Under the pieces are notes generated by a model. That model searched no databases and was not told the origin of the DNA. It worked only from the letters and a program-made list of their open reading frames with translations. Below, one piece after another: positions 44,101-51,145 of a stretch of 64,000 nucleotides of DNA. Within the stretch, counting starts at the first letter, position 1. Each line of letters starts with the position of its first letter. The position numbers and the translations under genes are program-made. Source of the DNA: Bog-950 sp044228435 (GTDB lineage Bacteria; Bacteroidota; Bacteroidia; Chitinophagales; LD1); contig JBGAUW010000001.1 of assembly GCA_044228435.1 (NCBI GenBank), positions 62,001-126,000 on the forward strand, given 5' to 3'.

Positions 44101-45920
44101 TTGTCTCTACCAACAGCTACCTGGATATTACAGGCGATAACAGTGGCAGCACGTCGCTGCAATTGCGAAGCGGCAATTTTAGCAACCCGGCAACCGGCAC
44201 CAGCAGCAATCAAATTACCTTTGGTTACGATGGCAATGCAACTTACCGGCACGCAATTAAAACACGTCACCAGGCCGGTTCAGACGATAATAATGCTATT
44301 GATTTTTACGTGTGGGATGAAGGAACTGACCCCGAAGACAGCGTAGGAACTAAAAGAGTATTAACTATTGACGGAACAGGAAGGGGGATGGTTGGTATAG
44401 GTACCGCCACGCCAGATACTAACTTGCATGTGGTAGGTGCTATTAAAATGGTAGATGGCAACCAGGGAACCGGCAAAGTGATGGTAAGCGATGCCAACGG
44501 TGTAGCCAGATGGCAAACCTTTACGGGCATTACAGGGCCAACCGGGGCTACGGGGAACACCGGCGCGCAAGGTATACAGGGCATAACGGGCGCTACAGGA
44601 ATAACAGGACCTACCGGGGCTACGGGAGCAACCGGAGCCGGGGCCACCGGCCCTACCGGCCCAATGGGCCCAACCGGTAGTTCGACAGGATGGTTACTTA
44701 CAGGTAATAGTGCAACAACAGCTTCTACTAACTTTGTAGGTACTACGGATAATGTTGCGCTGCGTTTCCGCACTAACAATACAGAACGTTTAAGTATTAC
44801 TAATACCGGTAACGTGGGTATAGGCACTAACGGGCCAAGCGCAACATTGCATGTGTTAACACCTAACCTTGCGGCAAATGAAGCTTCGCTGCGTATACAG
44901 CCAGTGGGTGGCGGCACTAGTTCTACATCTAATGCATCGCTTATTGATATGTGGTCGACTTTTGATGCTTTCCCTTCCGATCAGGGCCCACGCCGCACGG
45001 CCAGCATAAAAGCGGGATACTCAGGTGGAACCTGGACAAATGAATACCTGCAATTTCAAGTTGGCGGGTCAAATGATTTTGGTATTGAACCTACCACCCG
45101 TATGACTATCAGGGCCAGCGGGTCTGTAGGAATTGGCACAACCAACCCCACCCAGGCGTTATTGGTTGTAAATGGTACGCAAACGAATACATTATCTTAC
45201 GGCTTTCTAAACAGCAGCGGGGCTGTTGGTACTACTTCGGGTACTGTTGGCTATTCTATTTATGCGAGTGGCCGCATAGCTGCAACCGAATTTAACGCCT
45301 ATAGCGACGCGCGTATTAAAAACGTTCAAGGTATATCTAACAGCCAAACTGATTTGAATACCCTGGCCCAAATACAAATTACCGATTACAAGTTTATAGA
45401 TACAATTGGCAAGGGCATCGCTAACAACAAAAAAGTAATTGCCCAGCAGGTAGAGGCGGTATACCCTCAGGCAGTATCAAAAATCACCGATGTGATACCT
45501 AACATCTATAAGCTTGCCGAGATTAAAAACGGTTATATAGCCGTAGCTAATAATTTGCAAAAGGGGGATATAGTAAAATTAATTTTTGCGGGCCACGAAG
45601 AAATGGTTGAGGTTAAAACTGCCGATGCGAATGGCTTTAGTGTTAACATTACAGAGGAAGGAAAAGTATTTGTTTTCGGTAAACAGGTAAATGACTTCCG
45701 CACGGTGGATTACGAGGCTCTTACTACCTTAAACATTTCGGCAACACAAGAACTGCTGAAGAAAATAAATGATTTGAATGAGGAAAATACAGGTTTAAAA
45801 AACCAGGTAAACGAGCTGAAAACTGTTAAAGCAAATGCATCAGAAGTGGAAGATATTAAACTTCAACTACAAGATTTAAAACAACTGCTACAATTAAAAG
45901 GATTGCAAAGCACCAAATAG
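35157..45920 (+). CDS. Giant secreted collagen-like fibre with beta-roll repeats and S74 self-cleaving chaperone domain
   Basis: The protein has 3587 residues. In order: signal peptide (ending FTHAQ); the same N-terminal domain as the 743-residue collagen-like protein (QMNYQAVVRGTSGQPV, SVPYALYA); ~930 residues of Gly-X-Y repeats (~134-1067). YadA-head-like beta-roll repeats follow (~1145-1745, e.g. AFGQTNKSSGSNSFTAGSGN), then a short collagen block (~1838-1865) and a second beta-roll block (~1940-2085). Next are several ~200-280-residue modules with VVGAIKMVDGNQGTGKLMVSD, another short collagen block, and a C-terminal S74 intramolecular chaperone. That has SDARIK with Ser3383 and Lys3388, then QVEAVYPQAV and a coiled coil. 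The fibre is likely trimeric and surface-exposed. It has no T9SS tail. Confidence 0.9.
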   Translation: MKRLLLALLLSLYFINFTHAQAPQQMNYQAVVRGTSGQPVASGTPVTLRFSIHDLTASGTIVFTETQSTTANQFGLVNVQIGKVGNLAIVDWGTGAKYLQVEANINNAGFVDMGASQLISVPYALYAANSAIGPQGPQGAVGAQGPTGATGNPGNNGVTGPTGPTGSGGGATGPTGLTGQTGPTGPTGATGAGGGATGNTGATGDTGPQGLQGIQGATGDTGPQGVQGNTGAQGQQGNTGAMGDTGPQGLQGIQGATGDTGPQGVQGNTGAQGLQGIQGATGDTGPQGAQGPQGNTGVTGDTGPQGLQGIQGATGDTGPQGLQGNTGAQGPQGNTGATGDTGPQGLQGIQGGTGDTGPQGAQGNTGAQGNTGATGDTGPQGAQGVQGNTGAQGPQGNTGVTGDTGPQGLQGNTGAQGPQGNTGVTGDTGPQGLQGVQGNTGDTGPQGAQGNTGAQGPQGNTGVTGDTGPQGLQGIQGATGDTGPQGAQGNTGAQGNTGATGDTGPQGLQGIQGATGDTGPQGAQGNTGAQGNTGATGDTGPQGLQGIQGATGDTGPQGPQGNTGAQGLQGNTGVTGDTGPQGLQGIQGATGGTGPQGAQGNTGAQGNTGATGDTGPQGLQGIQGATGDTGPQGAQGNTGAQGPQGNTGATGDTGPQGLQGVQGNTGVTGDTGPQGLQGIQGHTGDTGPQGAQGNTGAQGPQGNTGVTGDTGPQGLQGIQGATGDTGPQGAQGNTGAQGNTGATGDTGPQGAQGNTGAQGNTGVTGDTGPQGLQGNTGAQGPQGNTGATGDTGPQGLQGVQGNTGDTGAQGLQGLQGVTGDTGPQGAQGNTGAQGPQGNTGITGDTGPQGLQGIQGATGDTGPPGAQGNTGAQGNTGATGDTGPQGLQGIQGATGDTGPQGAQGNTGAQGPQGNTGATGDTGPQGLQGIQGATGDTGPLGVQGNTGAQGPQGNTGVTGDTGPQGLQGVQGATGDTGPQGAQGNTGATGDTGPQGLQGIQGNTGETGPQGAQGNTGAQGPQGNTGVTGDTGPQGLQGIQGATGDTGPQGVQGNTGAQGNTGATGATGADGATNAWGLTGNTATTAGTNFIGTTDAVDWVVKTNNTERARVLSTGNVGIGTNNPSAAKLTVNGNLSVGDNTNTVASAAGAIGSDNTASGGFSFATGQHSYATGFTSAALGLSDTATGNQSIALGGTGNRAANGYSAALGGSGNKINADGAVAVGGYFDSITGLQSVTLGGESNRITGSRSIAFGFNNRSTGATSMVGGNTSLASGSHAVAIGLNDTASASGAVAFGQTNKSSGSNSFTAGSGNLASNNGSTALGVTNTASGQYSFAVGLDNVASSTYTISGGQRSLASNQAAIALGTFDTASANHALVAGGINNRASNNYSSIIGGSANKVNADAAAIIGGINDSIAAGASSVIIGGEGNRITGTRSIVFGLNNRANGQMSFAGGSTSLANNNYSVAIGLNDTAMGQSTAVFGQNNKANASNAFVAGANNYTSASQAVVFGLNDTATGTGSAVFGQNNRAGGNYSFVAGSGNYASANQGVAFGNNDTATGANTFISGYNNYATQNASGVFGGHHNTASAQNAVVVGGTGNAASGFSSVVINQSNTATNNNTLAGGYQSLASGNISFALGYRDTATAQGSFATGQDNKSSGGNSFAAGFSNQASGGNSAAFGQNNIVSNTGSFATGGTNIVSGGHSAALGVEDTASGFASFTVNRGNKATGNHSSAFGSYNTAPSFNEFVIGNYATNYTPANTTAVNAADRVFNVGVGTSNTNRADGFTILKNGNVGVGTSSPAADLHVVGNIRMVDGNQASNKVMTSDANGTATWQALPTISGPTGAQGPTGPTGATGATGAQGPTGADGAANAWGLTGNTGTTAGSNFIGTSDNVDLVVKTNNTERVRVQSNGNVGIGTSNATAARLTINGNLSVGDNTNTVGNNAGAVGSGNTASGNYSLASGLNNTVTSDYSLVSGRQNTVSGDHAASLGFANTASGFSSAAINQNNKATNNNAFAGGYQSVASGNISVALGYRDTATAQGAFATGQDNTSDGENSFSGGKGNRASGSNSTAFGNNNTAASGNEFVVGNYATNYTPASATGVDASDRAFNVGVGTSATSRADGLTVLKNGNVGVNTSSPAEKFHVTGNIRMVDGNQASNKVMTSDANGTASWQSLSTLNVDTQKLYLSGTNLSIGGQNSISLSALGDNLGNHTATQNIQLNDNWLSNDGGSEGIHIDNSGYTSVGVAPALPHAFLDVTASASYPALMLRGGAFAGQIAFSTSASSNHAHLLKSRHNISATTGNALDFYVWNPNADAQGTLGTRHVLTIDGAGKGRIGVGTLAPDTTLHVVGAIKMVDGNQAAGKIMVSDANGVGSWQTAAATNAWNLTGNSGTTAGTNFIGTTDAIDWVIKTNNAERARIFAAGQLGVGVTSAPVATLDVTGNNSGAVALNLRSGNVTLGDTSKQIVFSYNGASTYRHSIRTRHSSTGSLDGLGFGNAIDFYVWKIGQSSAAYGSTRVMTLESNGAGRVGIGTSLPDTTLHIVGAIKMVDGNQGTGKLLVSDANGVAAWQNSAVATNAWNLNGNSGTTFGTNYIGTADNVALDIRTNNTSRLTVSTAGNLGIGTTTPTDRLSIVGGNNLLAVVSINQLGTLQYSGINLKRAGTEKWFVGVNNSDDDFIIRNNATADRITIQNSTGFTGVGITNPQAFIDVTGSNAAGIVSLLLRSGNFGNPVTGIRSSQIEFGYNGNATYKQAIKTRHNSIGDAQNSIDFYVWDAGTDNADSVGTKRVMTIDGNGRGMVGIGTAAPDTNLHVVGAIKMVDGNQGTGKLMVSDANGVAGWQTVAAATNAWGLNGNTGTNSATNFIGTADNVALNLRTNNTNRFTIATSGNVGVGTTTPKQTFHVSNGGASNLSVQYGAAMVITDGNIPRLYFEDISEASNKKLMNIDYENQTMHIGSLTDSGNNWINRDILTATHSGNVGIGLVSTNSYLDITGDNSGSTSLQLRSGNFSNPATGTSSNQITFGYDGNATYRHAIKTRHQAGSDDNNAIDFYVWDEGTDPEDSVGTKRVLTIDGTGRGMVGIGTATPDTNLHVVGAIKMVDGNQGTGKVMVSDANGVARWQTFTGITGPTGATGNTGAQGIQGITGATGITGPTGATGATGAGATGPTGPMGPTGSSTGWLLTGNSATTASTNFVGTTDNVALRFRTNNTERLSITNTGNVGIGTNGPSATLHVLTPNLAANEASLRIQPVGGGTSSTSNASLIDMWSTFDAFPSDQGPRRTASIKAGYSGGTWTNEYLQFQVGGSNDFGIEPTTRMTIRASGSVGIGTTNPTQALLVVNGTQTNTLSYGFLNSSGAVGTTSGTVGYSIYASGRIAATEFNAYSDARIKNVQGISNSQTDLNTLAQIQITDYKFIDTIGKGIANNKKVIAQQVEAVYPQAVSKITDVIPNIYKLAEIKNGYIAVANNLQKGDIVKLIFAGHEEMVEVKTADANGFSVNITEEGKVFVFGKQVNDFRTVDYEALTTLNISATQELLKKINDLNEENTGLKNQVNELKTVKANASEVEDIKLQLQDLKQLLQLKGLQSTK
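35553..38363 (+). repeat. Collagen-like coding repeat (GDTGPQGLQGIQG type)
   Basis: About 310 Gly-X-Y triplets are arranged as higher-order units of roughly 54-117 bp. They combine GDTGPQGLQGIQGATGDTG, PQGAQGNTGAQGPQGNTG and related blocks. Long near-identical DNA stretches recur, so the copy number is likely variable between strains and hard to assemble. Confidence 0.9.
38590..40400 (+). repeat. YadA-head-like beta-roll coding repeats (block 1)
   Basis: About 14-15-residue repeats of the type S-x-A-x-G-x-x-N-x-A-S-G are encoded throughout, e.g. AFGLNNRANGQMSFAGG, AIGLNDTASASGAVAFG and AAGFSNQASGGNSAAFG. This is the left-handed beta-roll pattern of trimeric adhesin heads. Confidence 0.8.
40560..44560 (+). 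repeat. Six repeated fibre modules marked by a MVDGNQ linker
   Basis: The sequence coding VVGxIxMVDGNQxxxKxMxSDANG occurs near 40567, 41587, 42201, 42780, 43590 and 44430. It is followed in most cases by a WxLxGNxGTxxxTNFIGTxDNV module. The last three to four copies are the most alike. A second, shorter beta-roll block lies at ~40975-41412. Confidence 0.8.
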
Positions 45921-46096
45921 TAGCCCGAGGTAAGGCCATGCTTTTTACAACACGAGAATGAACTAAATCCATTCGTAAATTTAAATTATGTAAGCCCTAA
46001 AATAGGGGGCGTTTAAGCATGCCTGGACACCAATAACGCAAATAAACAGCTATGATCAATTCAAAAGCAGTTTAAAATAACGTTATGCTTTTAAAC

Positions 46097-46315
46097 TTAT
46101 TGGTCTAAAAACATTTCATGGAACTTGCCAAACAATACATTGCTAATTTTGCGCAACGTTAAAATAGTGGCATTGGTTTTTCCGGATTCTATCCTGGATA
46201 GGTTTGCCTTTTCAACATTGCACAGCGCAGCTAACTTATCTTGCGATAGTTTCTTCTCTTTGCGCTTTTCGCGTATTTTCTTTCCAACGCTCAACAAAAA
46301 TTTTTCTTCGGTCAT
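46097..46315 (-). CDS. XRE-family helix-turn-helix regulator
   Basis: This 72-residue protein is a single Cro/C1-type HTH domain: VGKKIREKRKEKKLSQDKLA, then LCNVEKANLSRIESGKT, then LTLRKISNVL. It has no effector or multimerisation domain. It is divergent from the first histidine kinase gene and may act on the shared 318-bp spacer. Its target is unknown. Confidence 0.85.
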   Translation of the reverse strand: MTEEKFLLSVGKKIREKRKEKKLSQDKLAALCNVEKANLSRIESGKTNATILTLRKISNVLFGKFHEMFLDQ

Positions 46316-46549
46316 ACTCTCTTATTGGTAGGGATAAAAATCTAAAAGTTAAATGTTACTATTGTTGCTTAATCCGACAATAAGCAATTTAAAGCCCAAA
46401 TAGCCATCTTATCGAAGCAGGTTATGCCGTAATAAAAAACACTTAATATGTAAATTACATATGAAGTATAACCTTTACCAGCACTACGTTTCAGGTTTAA
46501 TTGCATTACTTTTTACGGCAAAGCACATGTTTAATAAAACATAGCTGTA
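46316..46549. other. Divergent intergenic region with palindrome
   Basis: Between the XRE regulator and the histidine kinase, ATATGTAA-A-TTACATAT (46446-46462) is a perfect palindrome and a candidate operator. No gene is seen in this stretch. Confidence 0.5.
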
Positions 46550-46561
46550 TGATAATAATCA
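46550..46561. promoter_or_regulatory. FNR-like box upstream of the first histidine kinase
   Basis: TGATAATAATCA is a perfect TGAT-N4-ATCA, flanked as ATGAT...ATCAT. It lies 44 bp before a CCAACATTGC element at 46606-46615 and 72 bp before the ATG at 46634. Spacing is identical to the boxes of the two cco promoters. Confidence 0.6.
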
Positions 46562-46633
46562 TAAACAAGCCTGAACTAAATCACGGCTTATAATTGTCGT
46601 AAACACCAACATTGCATCGTATAACAAATCACT

Positions 46634-48592
46634 ATGCAACACCAACTAACCAACACAGACACTTCTGAATCGCTAACTTACCAGCTAAGCGAAAGCCAGG
46701 AAAACCTAAAAAAGGCACTTGAAGAGCTAAACCTGCTACAGAACAGCATTGATGAATGCCTTTGGGCAGTAGATGTGCAAGCGCGAAAAGTGCTCCAAAT
46801 GTCGGCGGCCTGCCAAAAAATATATGGATATGCCCCCAGCGATTTTTTAAACAATATCAACCTTTGGATGGAGGCAATACACCCCGCCGACTTAAAAATT
46901 ATAGAAAAGAATAATGAACTACTGGCCCGGGGAGAATCGGTGATTAACCAATACAGAATACTTCATAAAGATGGCTCTATACATTTTGTTGAGGCTAAGA
47001 TATATCCAACATTAAATGAGTTGGGCAAACTAACGCACGTTAGGGGCATTATCCGCGATATTACAAAAGAGAAAAAGGCGAACAAAGCCCTTATGGAGAG
47101 TGAATACCTTTTCAGGCAATTTTTTGAAAATGCCCACGAAGCTATATTGGTAATGGATGTGGAAACCGGGCGCATGTGCGACTACAATCAAAACGCACTT
47201 GACCTGTTTAAGTGCACGGGCACCGAATTACTTGGCACAACCCCGGCTGATATAAGCCCGCCTTTTCAGCAGGATGGGATAGACTCTGCAACCAAAGCCA
47301 TTAATTGCATAAATGCGACACTGGCTAATGGGAAAACAACCTTTGAATGGTTATTTAAAAACTCGGAAGGACAAAAAATAGCCTGCGAAGTTAGATTAAA
47401 CCTTATTACAGCATTTGAAAAAAAACTGATTCGCGCCAGTATTTTAGATATTACAGAACGCAAAATAGCGGAGCAAAAACTAAAGAGACAAGAAAAATTC
47501 TTCTCTTCTTTACTCGAAAACCAATACGATGGAATAGCATTAATTGATAACAACGGAGCAACTATTTACCAAAGCCGATCGGGAGAAACCATTACAGGCT
47601 ATACCTTACAAGAGGCTAAAAACAATACTATGTTCGCCCTGGTGCATCCGGAAGAGACAGAGCATTTGACGAATTTTTTCCAAACCGTGGTTAACAGCCC
47701 GGGCGTACCCTTCACAACACAATACAGGTTTTTGCACAAAAACGGAAATTACGTTTGGATTGAAGGAACCATTACTAACATGTTGCATGATGAAACCATT
47801 AATGGGTTTATAGCTAATTACCGCAATATTGACGAACGCAAAAATGCTGAAGCTAAAATTGCGGCGTTCAACGAATCGCTTGAAAAGAAGGTGAAAGAGC
47901 GCACAACTGAGTTGATAGAGGTAAACCAGGAATTAGAATCATTTAGCTACACCGTATCGCACGATTTACAAGCTCCTTTACGGGCCACTATTGGCTTTGC
48001 CAAAATTTTGCTCTCAGATTATAAGCACCAATTGGATGAAGAAGGCAGACGTTTTCTGCAAATAATCTGTGATAGTTCAACAAGAATGAGCTGCCTAATC
48101 CGCGACTTATTGGATTTTTCGAAACTGGGCAAAGAAGATTTGACCAAAAAGCCTGTAGATATGAATTACATTCTGCGCGGTGTTCTAGACGAAATTAAGT
48201 TTACAACTGCCGAAAGGCCATTTAAGTTTATTGTAGCTAACGCGGCCGAAAATAACTGCGACCCCCACCTTATAAAACAGGTTTGGCTAAACTTAATTGG
48301 CAACGCAGTTAAATACTCGGGTAAAAAACAAGCCCCTGTAATTGAAGTAGGCAGTAAAATTGAAGATAATGAAGTTGTATACTATGTAAAGGATAACGGT
48401 GCCGGCTTTGATATGAGATACGCCGACAAGCTTTTTCATGTGTTTAAGCGCATGCATAACTACGATGAGTTTGAAGGCACAGGAGTGGGCTTAGCCACTG
48501 TGCATCGCATTGTAACGCGCCATGGCGGCCGAATTTGGGCAGAAGCAAAGCCCGGCGAAGGTGCAGCCTTTTATTTTACGCTCGCTGCTTAA
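46634..48592 (+). CDS. Multi-PAS sensor histidine kinase
   Basis: This 652-residue kinase has no transmembrane helix, so it is probably cytoplasmic. Three PAS/PAC domains (~25-150, ~155-278, ~285-410) are followed by a coiled linker. The HisKA domain has the phosphoacceptor His in YTVSHDLQAPLRATIGFAK (~442), and HATPase_c has WLNLIGNAVKYS, KDNGAGFDM and GTGVGLATVHR. The catalytic part resembles bacteriophytochrome-type kinases. No haem or flavin ligand motif can be assigned confidently. It precedes a second PAS kinase and a receiver-CRP regulator in the same direction. A promoter with an FNR-like box lies upstream. Confidence 0.92.
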   Translation: MQHQLTNTDTSESLTYQLSESQENLKKALEELNLLQNSIDECLWAVDVQARKVLQMSAACQKIYGYAPSDFLNNINLWMEAIHPADLKIIEKNNELLARGESVINQYRILHKDGSIHFVEAKIYPTLNELGKLTHVRGIIRDITKEKKANKALMESEYLFRQFFENAHEAILVMDVETGRMCDYNQNALDLFKCTGTELLGTTPADISPPFQQDGIDSATKAINCINATLANGKTTFEWLFKNSEGQKIACEVRLNLITAFEKKLIRASILDITERKIAEQKLKRQEKFFSSLLENQYDGIALIDNNGATIYQSRSGETITGYTLQEAKNNTMFALVHPEETEHLTNFFQTVVNSPGVPFTTQYRFLHKNGNYVWIEGTITNMLHDETINGFIANYRNIDERKNAEAKIAAFNESLEKKVKERTTELIEVNQELESFSYTVSHDLQAPLRATIGFAKILLSDYKHQLDEEGRRFLQIICDSSTRMSCLIRDLLDFSKLGKEDLTKKPVDMNYILRGVLDEIKFTTAERPFKFIVANAAENNCDPHLIKQVWLNLIGNAVKYSGKKQAPVIEVGSKIEDNEVVYYVKDNGAGFDMRYADKLFHVFKRMHNYDEFEGTGVGLATVHRIVTRHGGRIWAEAKPGEGAAFYFTLAA

Positions 48593-48724
48593 CTAAATGC
48601 AGGATAGAACGACACAGAACAAAATCAAACCATTTTCAAGATGGTATTTAAGAACTAAATTCTCTCTTATTTTTTAAGTTAAATCATCCATAAAAAAATA
48701 TGCCCTTAGGTAAAATAAACGTGT

Positions 48725-48732
48725 TAGATTTG
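48725..48732 (+). promoter_or_regulatory. -7 promoter box of the second histidine kinase gene
   Basis: TAGATTTG fits TAnnTTTG, ~70 nt before the ATG at 48802. It suggests the second kinase has its own promoter. Confidence 0.5.
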
Positions 48733-48801
48733 AACCACAAACCTACCAACTGAAAAAACGCTGCATAACAAAAAAGCTGGCTAAAAGTTCCCGAAACACC
48801 T

Positions 48802-51135
48802 ATGGAACAAAGTGACATTAATGAAAGCAAAAGATTGAGCGAGCAAAAAGCTTTGTTTGAAGCTATTATTAATTCATCGGATGATGCAATACTTAGCAAA
48901 ACCCTTGATGGCACCATAACCAGTTGGAACAGGGCTGCCGAAAAAGTTTTTGGCTATAGTGCAGCTGAAATTATAGGCGCAAATGTGTCAGCCATTATCC
49001 CCCAGCATTTGTTAAACGAAGAGGCCGACATTATTGCTAAAGTTAAACAGGGCCAACATGTAAATCAGTATGAAACCGAGAGAATTAGAAAGGATGGACA
49101 AAATATTTATGTTTCTCTCACAATTTCGCCAATAAAAGATGAATACGGAATTGTAATAGGCGCGGCAAAAATTGCCCGGGATATTACAGAAAAAATAAAG
49201 TTTGAAAAAAAGCTGGCCGAATCTGTAAAAGAAGTTTCTGACTACAAATTTGCGTTAGAGGAATCATCGATAGTAGCAATTACAGACCAAAAGGGTATAA
49301 TAACCTATGCCAACGATAACTTCTGTAAAATTTCAAAATACAGCCGCGAGGAACTTATTGGCCGGGACCACCGAATTATTAACTCTGGACACCATAGCAA
49401 AGAGTTTATCCGTAATTTATGGGTAACAATAGCTAACGGCAAAATTTGGAAGGGCGAATTAAAAAACAAAGCAAAAGATGGAACCGTGTATTGGGTAGAT
49501 ACTACCATTGTGCCATTTTTGAACAGCGCAGGTAAACCTTACCAGTATGTTGCTATACGATCAGATATTACACAGCGCAAACAAGCCGAAGAAGAAGTAG
49601 CTAAAACTAATAACGAAAAACAAACCGTTTTAAACCGCATAAGTGATGGGGTAATATCGGTAGATAATGAATGGCGCTATACATTTTTAAATGATGCCGC
49701 TTTAAATAATCAGCAATTAAAAAGGGAAGAAATACTGGGCCGGGTTATTTGGGATGTACATCCCGAAATAAAGGATACCATATTCTATCAAAAGTATTAC
49801 GAAGCAAGGGAAACAAAAAAAGTAGTTGAAATAGAAAATTTCTATGGTCCGCGTGGAAAATGGTTTTCGATTCGAATATACCCATCGGATGATGGATTAA
49901 CCATTTACTATAAAGATATTACCGAAAACAAAAAAGCAGAACAAGCTTTATCGGATAGTGTACGAGAAGTAACCGATTATAAATTTGCGTTAGAGGAATC
50001 TTCGATAGTGGCTATTACGGACCAAAAAGGCATTATAACCTACGCTAATGATAACTTCTGCAAAATCTCCAAATATAGCCGTGAAGAATTACTGGGCAAA
50101 GATCATCGAATCATCAACTCAGGACACCATAGCAAAGAGTTTATCCGCAATTTATGGGTAACCATAGCTAACGGCAAAATATGGAAAGGCGAACTTAAAA
50201 ACCGTGCAAAAGATGGAACCGTGTATTGGGTAGATACTACCATTGTACCTTTTTTAAATAAGGCGGGTAAGCCATATCAATATGTATCCATTCGGGCAGA
50301 TATTAGCGACCGTAAGCTGGCCGAAGCTCAAATTCTTTCTATGAACGAAGAATTGGAGAAGAAAGTTGAGGACCGCACACTAATGTTGCGCGAAACTTTA
50401 ATGCAGCTGGAAACATCGAAAAATGAACTTTCGGAATCGTTGGAAAAAGAGAAAGAGTTAAGCGAACTTAAAACACGTTTCGTCTCTACTGTTTCTCACG
50501 AATTTCGCACTCCTCTCGCAACTATTTTATCATCGGCTGCACTTTTAGGCAAATACCAAAAAGAAGAAGAACAACCTAAACGGGAAAAACACATTGCCCG
50601 AATTAAAGAGGGTGTAATGCATTTAAATACCATGCTTGAAGATCTGCTTTCGCTTGGTAAACTGGAAGAAGGATTAATAGAAGCGCAATATGATTTTATA
50701 AACTGCGATGCCTTTATGGAGCGTTTTTTAAGTGAAATGAAGGAGTTAGCTATGCCCGGGCAAACCATTAAATACGAGCGTACAGGAGCCCCACAAATTT
50801 TAAGCGATAAGCGTTTACTTAAAAACATTTTGCTGAACCTGGTTTCTAACGCTATTAAATTTTCGCCAGAAAATTCAGTAATTGAAGTGGATTGGAAAAT
50901 TTTGGCAGACCAATTAGTATTATCAGTAAAAGATAGTGGAATTGGAATTTCGGAAGAAGACCAACAACATTTGTTTGAACGTTTTTTTAGGGCTCGTAAT
51001 GCCCAAAACATACAAGGCACTGGCCTGGGCTTGCACATTGTTACCAAATACCTGGAATTACTTCAGGGCAAAATTGAAGTGGAAAGCGCCATAAACAAGG
51101 GAACTAAATTTATTATTACCATACCCATAAATTAA
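48802..51135 (+). CDS. Four-PAS sensor histidine kinase
   Basis: This 777-residue kinase has four PAS domains (~15-130, 141-263, 265-385, 386-508), a coiled-coil linker (EELEKKVEDRTLMLRETL), HisKA (STVSHEFRTPLATILSSAA, His ~566) and HATPase_c (LLNLVSNAIKFS, DSGIGISEED, GTGLGLHIVT). PAS 2 and PAS 4 are nearly identical over ~120 residues (DYKFALEESSIVAITDQKG, DHRIINSGHHSKEFIRNLW), a recent internal duplication. There is no membrane segment. The response regulator begins 10 bp after the stop, so it is the most likely phosphorylation partner. Confidence 0.93.
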   Translation: MEQSDINESKRLSEQKALFEAIINSSDDAILSKTLDGTITSWNRAAEKVFGYSAAEIIGANVSAIIPQHLLNEEADIIAKVKQGQHVNQYETERIRKDGQNIYVSLTISPIKDEYGIVIGAAKIARDITEKIKFEKKLAESVKEVSDYKFALEESSIVAITDQKGIITYANDNFCKISKYSREELIGRDHRIINSGHHSKEFIRNLWVTIANGKIWKGELKNKAKDGTVYWVDTTIVPFLNSAGKPYQYVAIRSDITQRKQAEEEVAKTNNEKQTVLNRISDGVISVDNEWRYTFLNDAALNNQQLKREEILGRVIWDVHPEIKDTIFYQKYYEARETKKVVEIENFYGPRGKWFSIRIYPSDDGLTIYYKDITENKKAEQALSDSVREVTDYKFALEESSIVAITDQKGIITYANDNFCKISKYSREELLGKDHRIINSGHHSKEFIRNLWVTIANGKIWKGELKNRAKDGTVYWVDTTIVPFLNKAGKPYQYVSIRADISDRKLAEAQILSMNEELEKKVEDRTLMLRETLMQLETSKNELSESLEKEKELSELKTRFVSTVSHEFRTPLATILSSAALLGKYQKEEEQPKREKHIARIKEGVMHLNTMLEDLLSLGKLEEGLIEAQYDFINCDAFMERFLSEMKELAMPGQTIKYERTGAPQILSDKRLLKNILLNLVSNAIKFSPENSVIEVDWKILADQLVLSVKDSGIGISEEDQQHLFERFFRARNAQNIQGTGLGLHIVTKYLELLQGKIEVESAINKGTKFIITIPIN
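49222..50325 (+). repeat. Direct ~368-bp duplication within the kinase gene (PAS 2 and PAS 4)
   Basis: The stretches at ~49222-49590 and ~49957-50325 are 735 bp apart and encode almost the same PAS domain. The DNA differs mostly at third codon positions, so the duplication is not brand new but the protein is under strong constraint. Confidence 0.85.
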
Positions 51136-51145
51136 ATTGTCATCT

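Noticed and set aside
35157..45920. Prophage tail spike, suggested by the S74 endosialidase-chaperone domain
   Set aside because: It has a signal peptide, the same host-type N-terminal domain, and no phage structural genes around it. S74 domains also occur on bacterial surface fibres.
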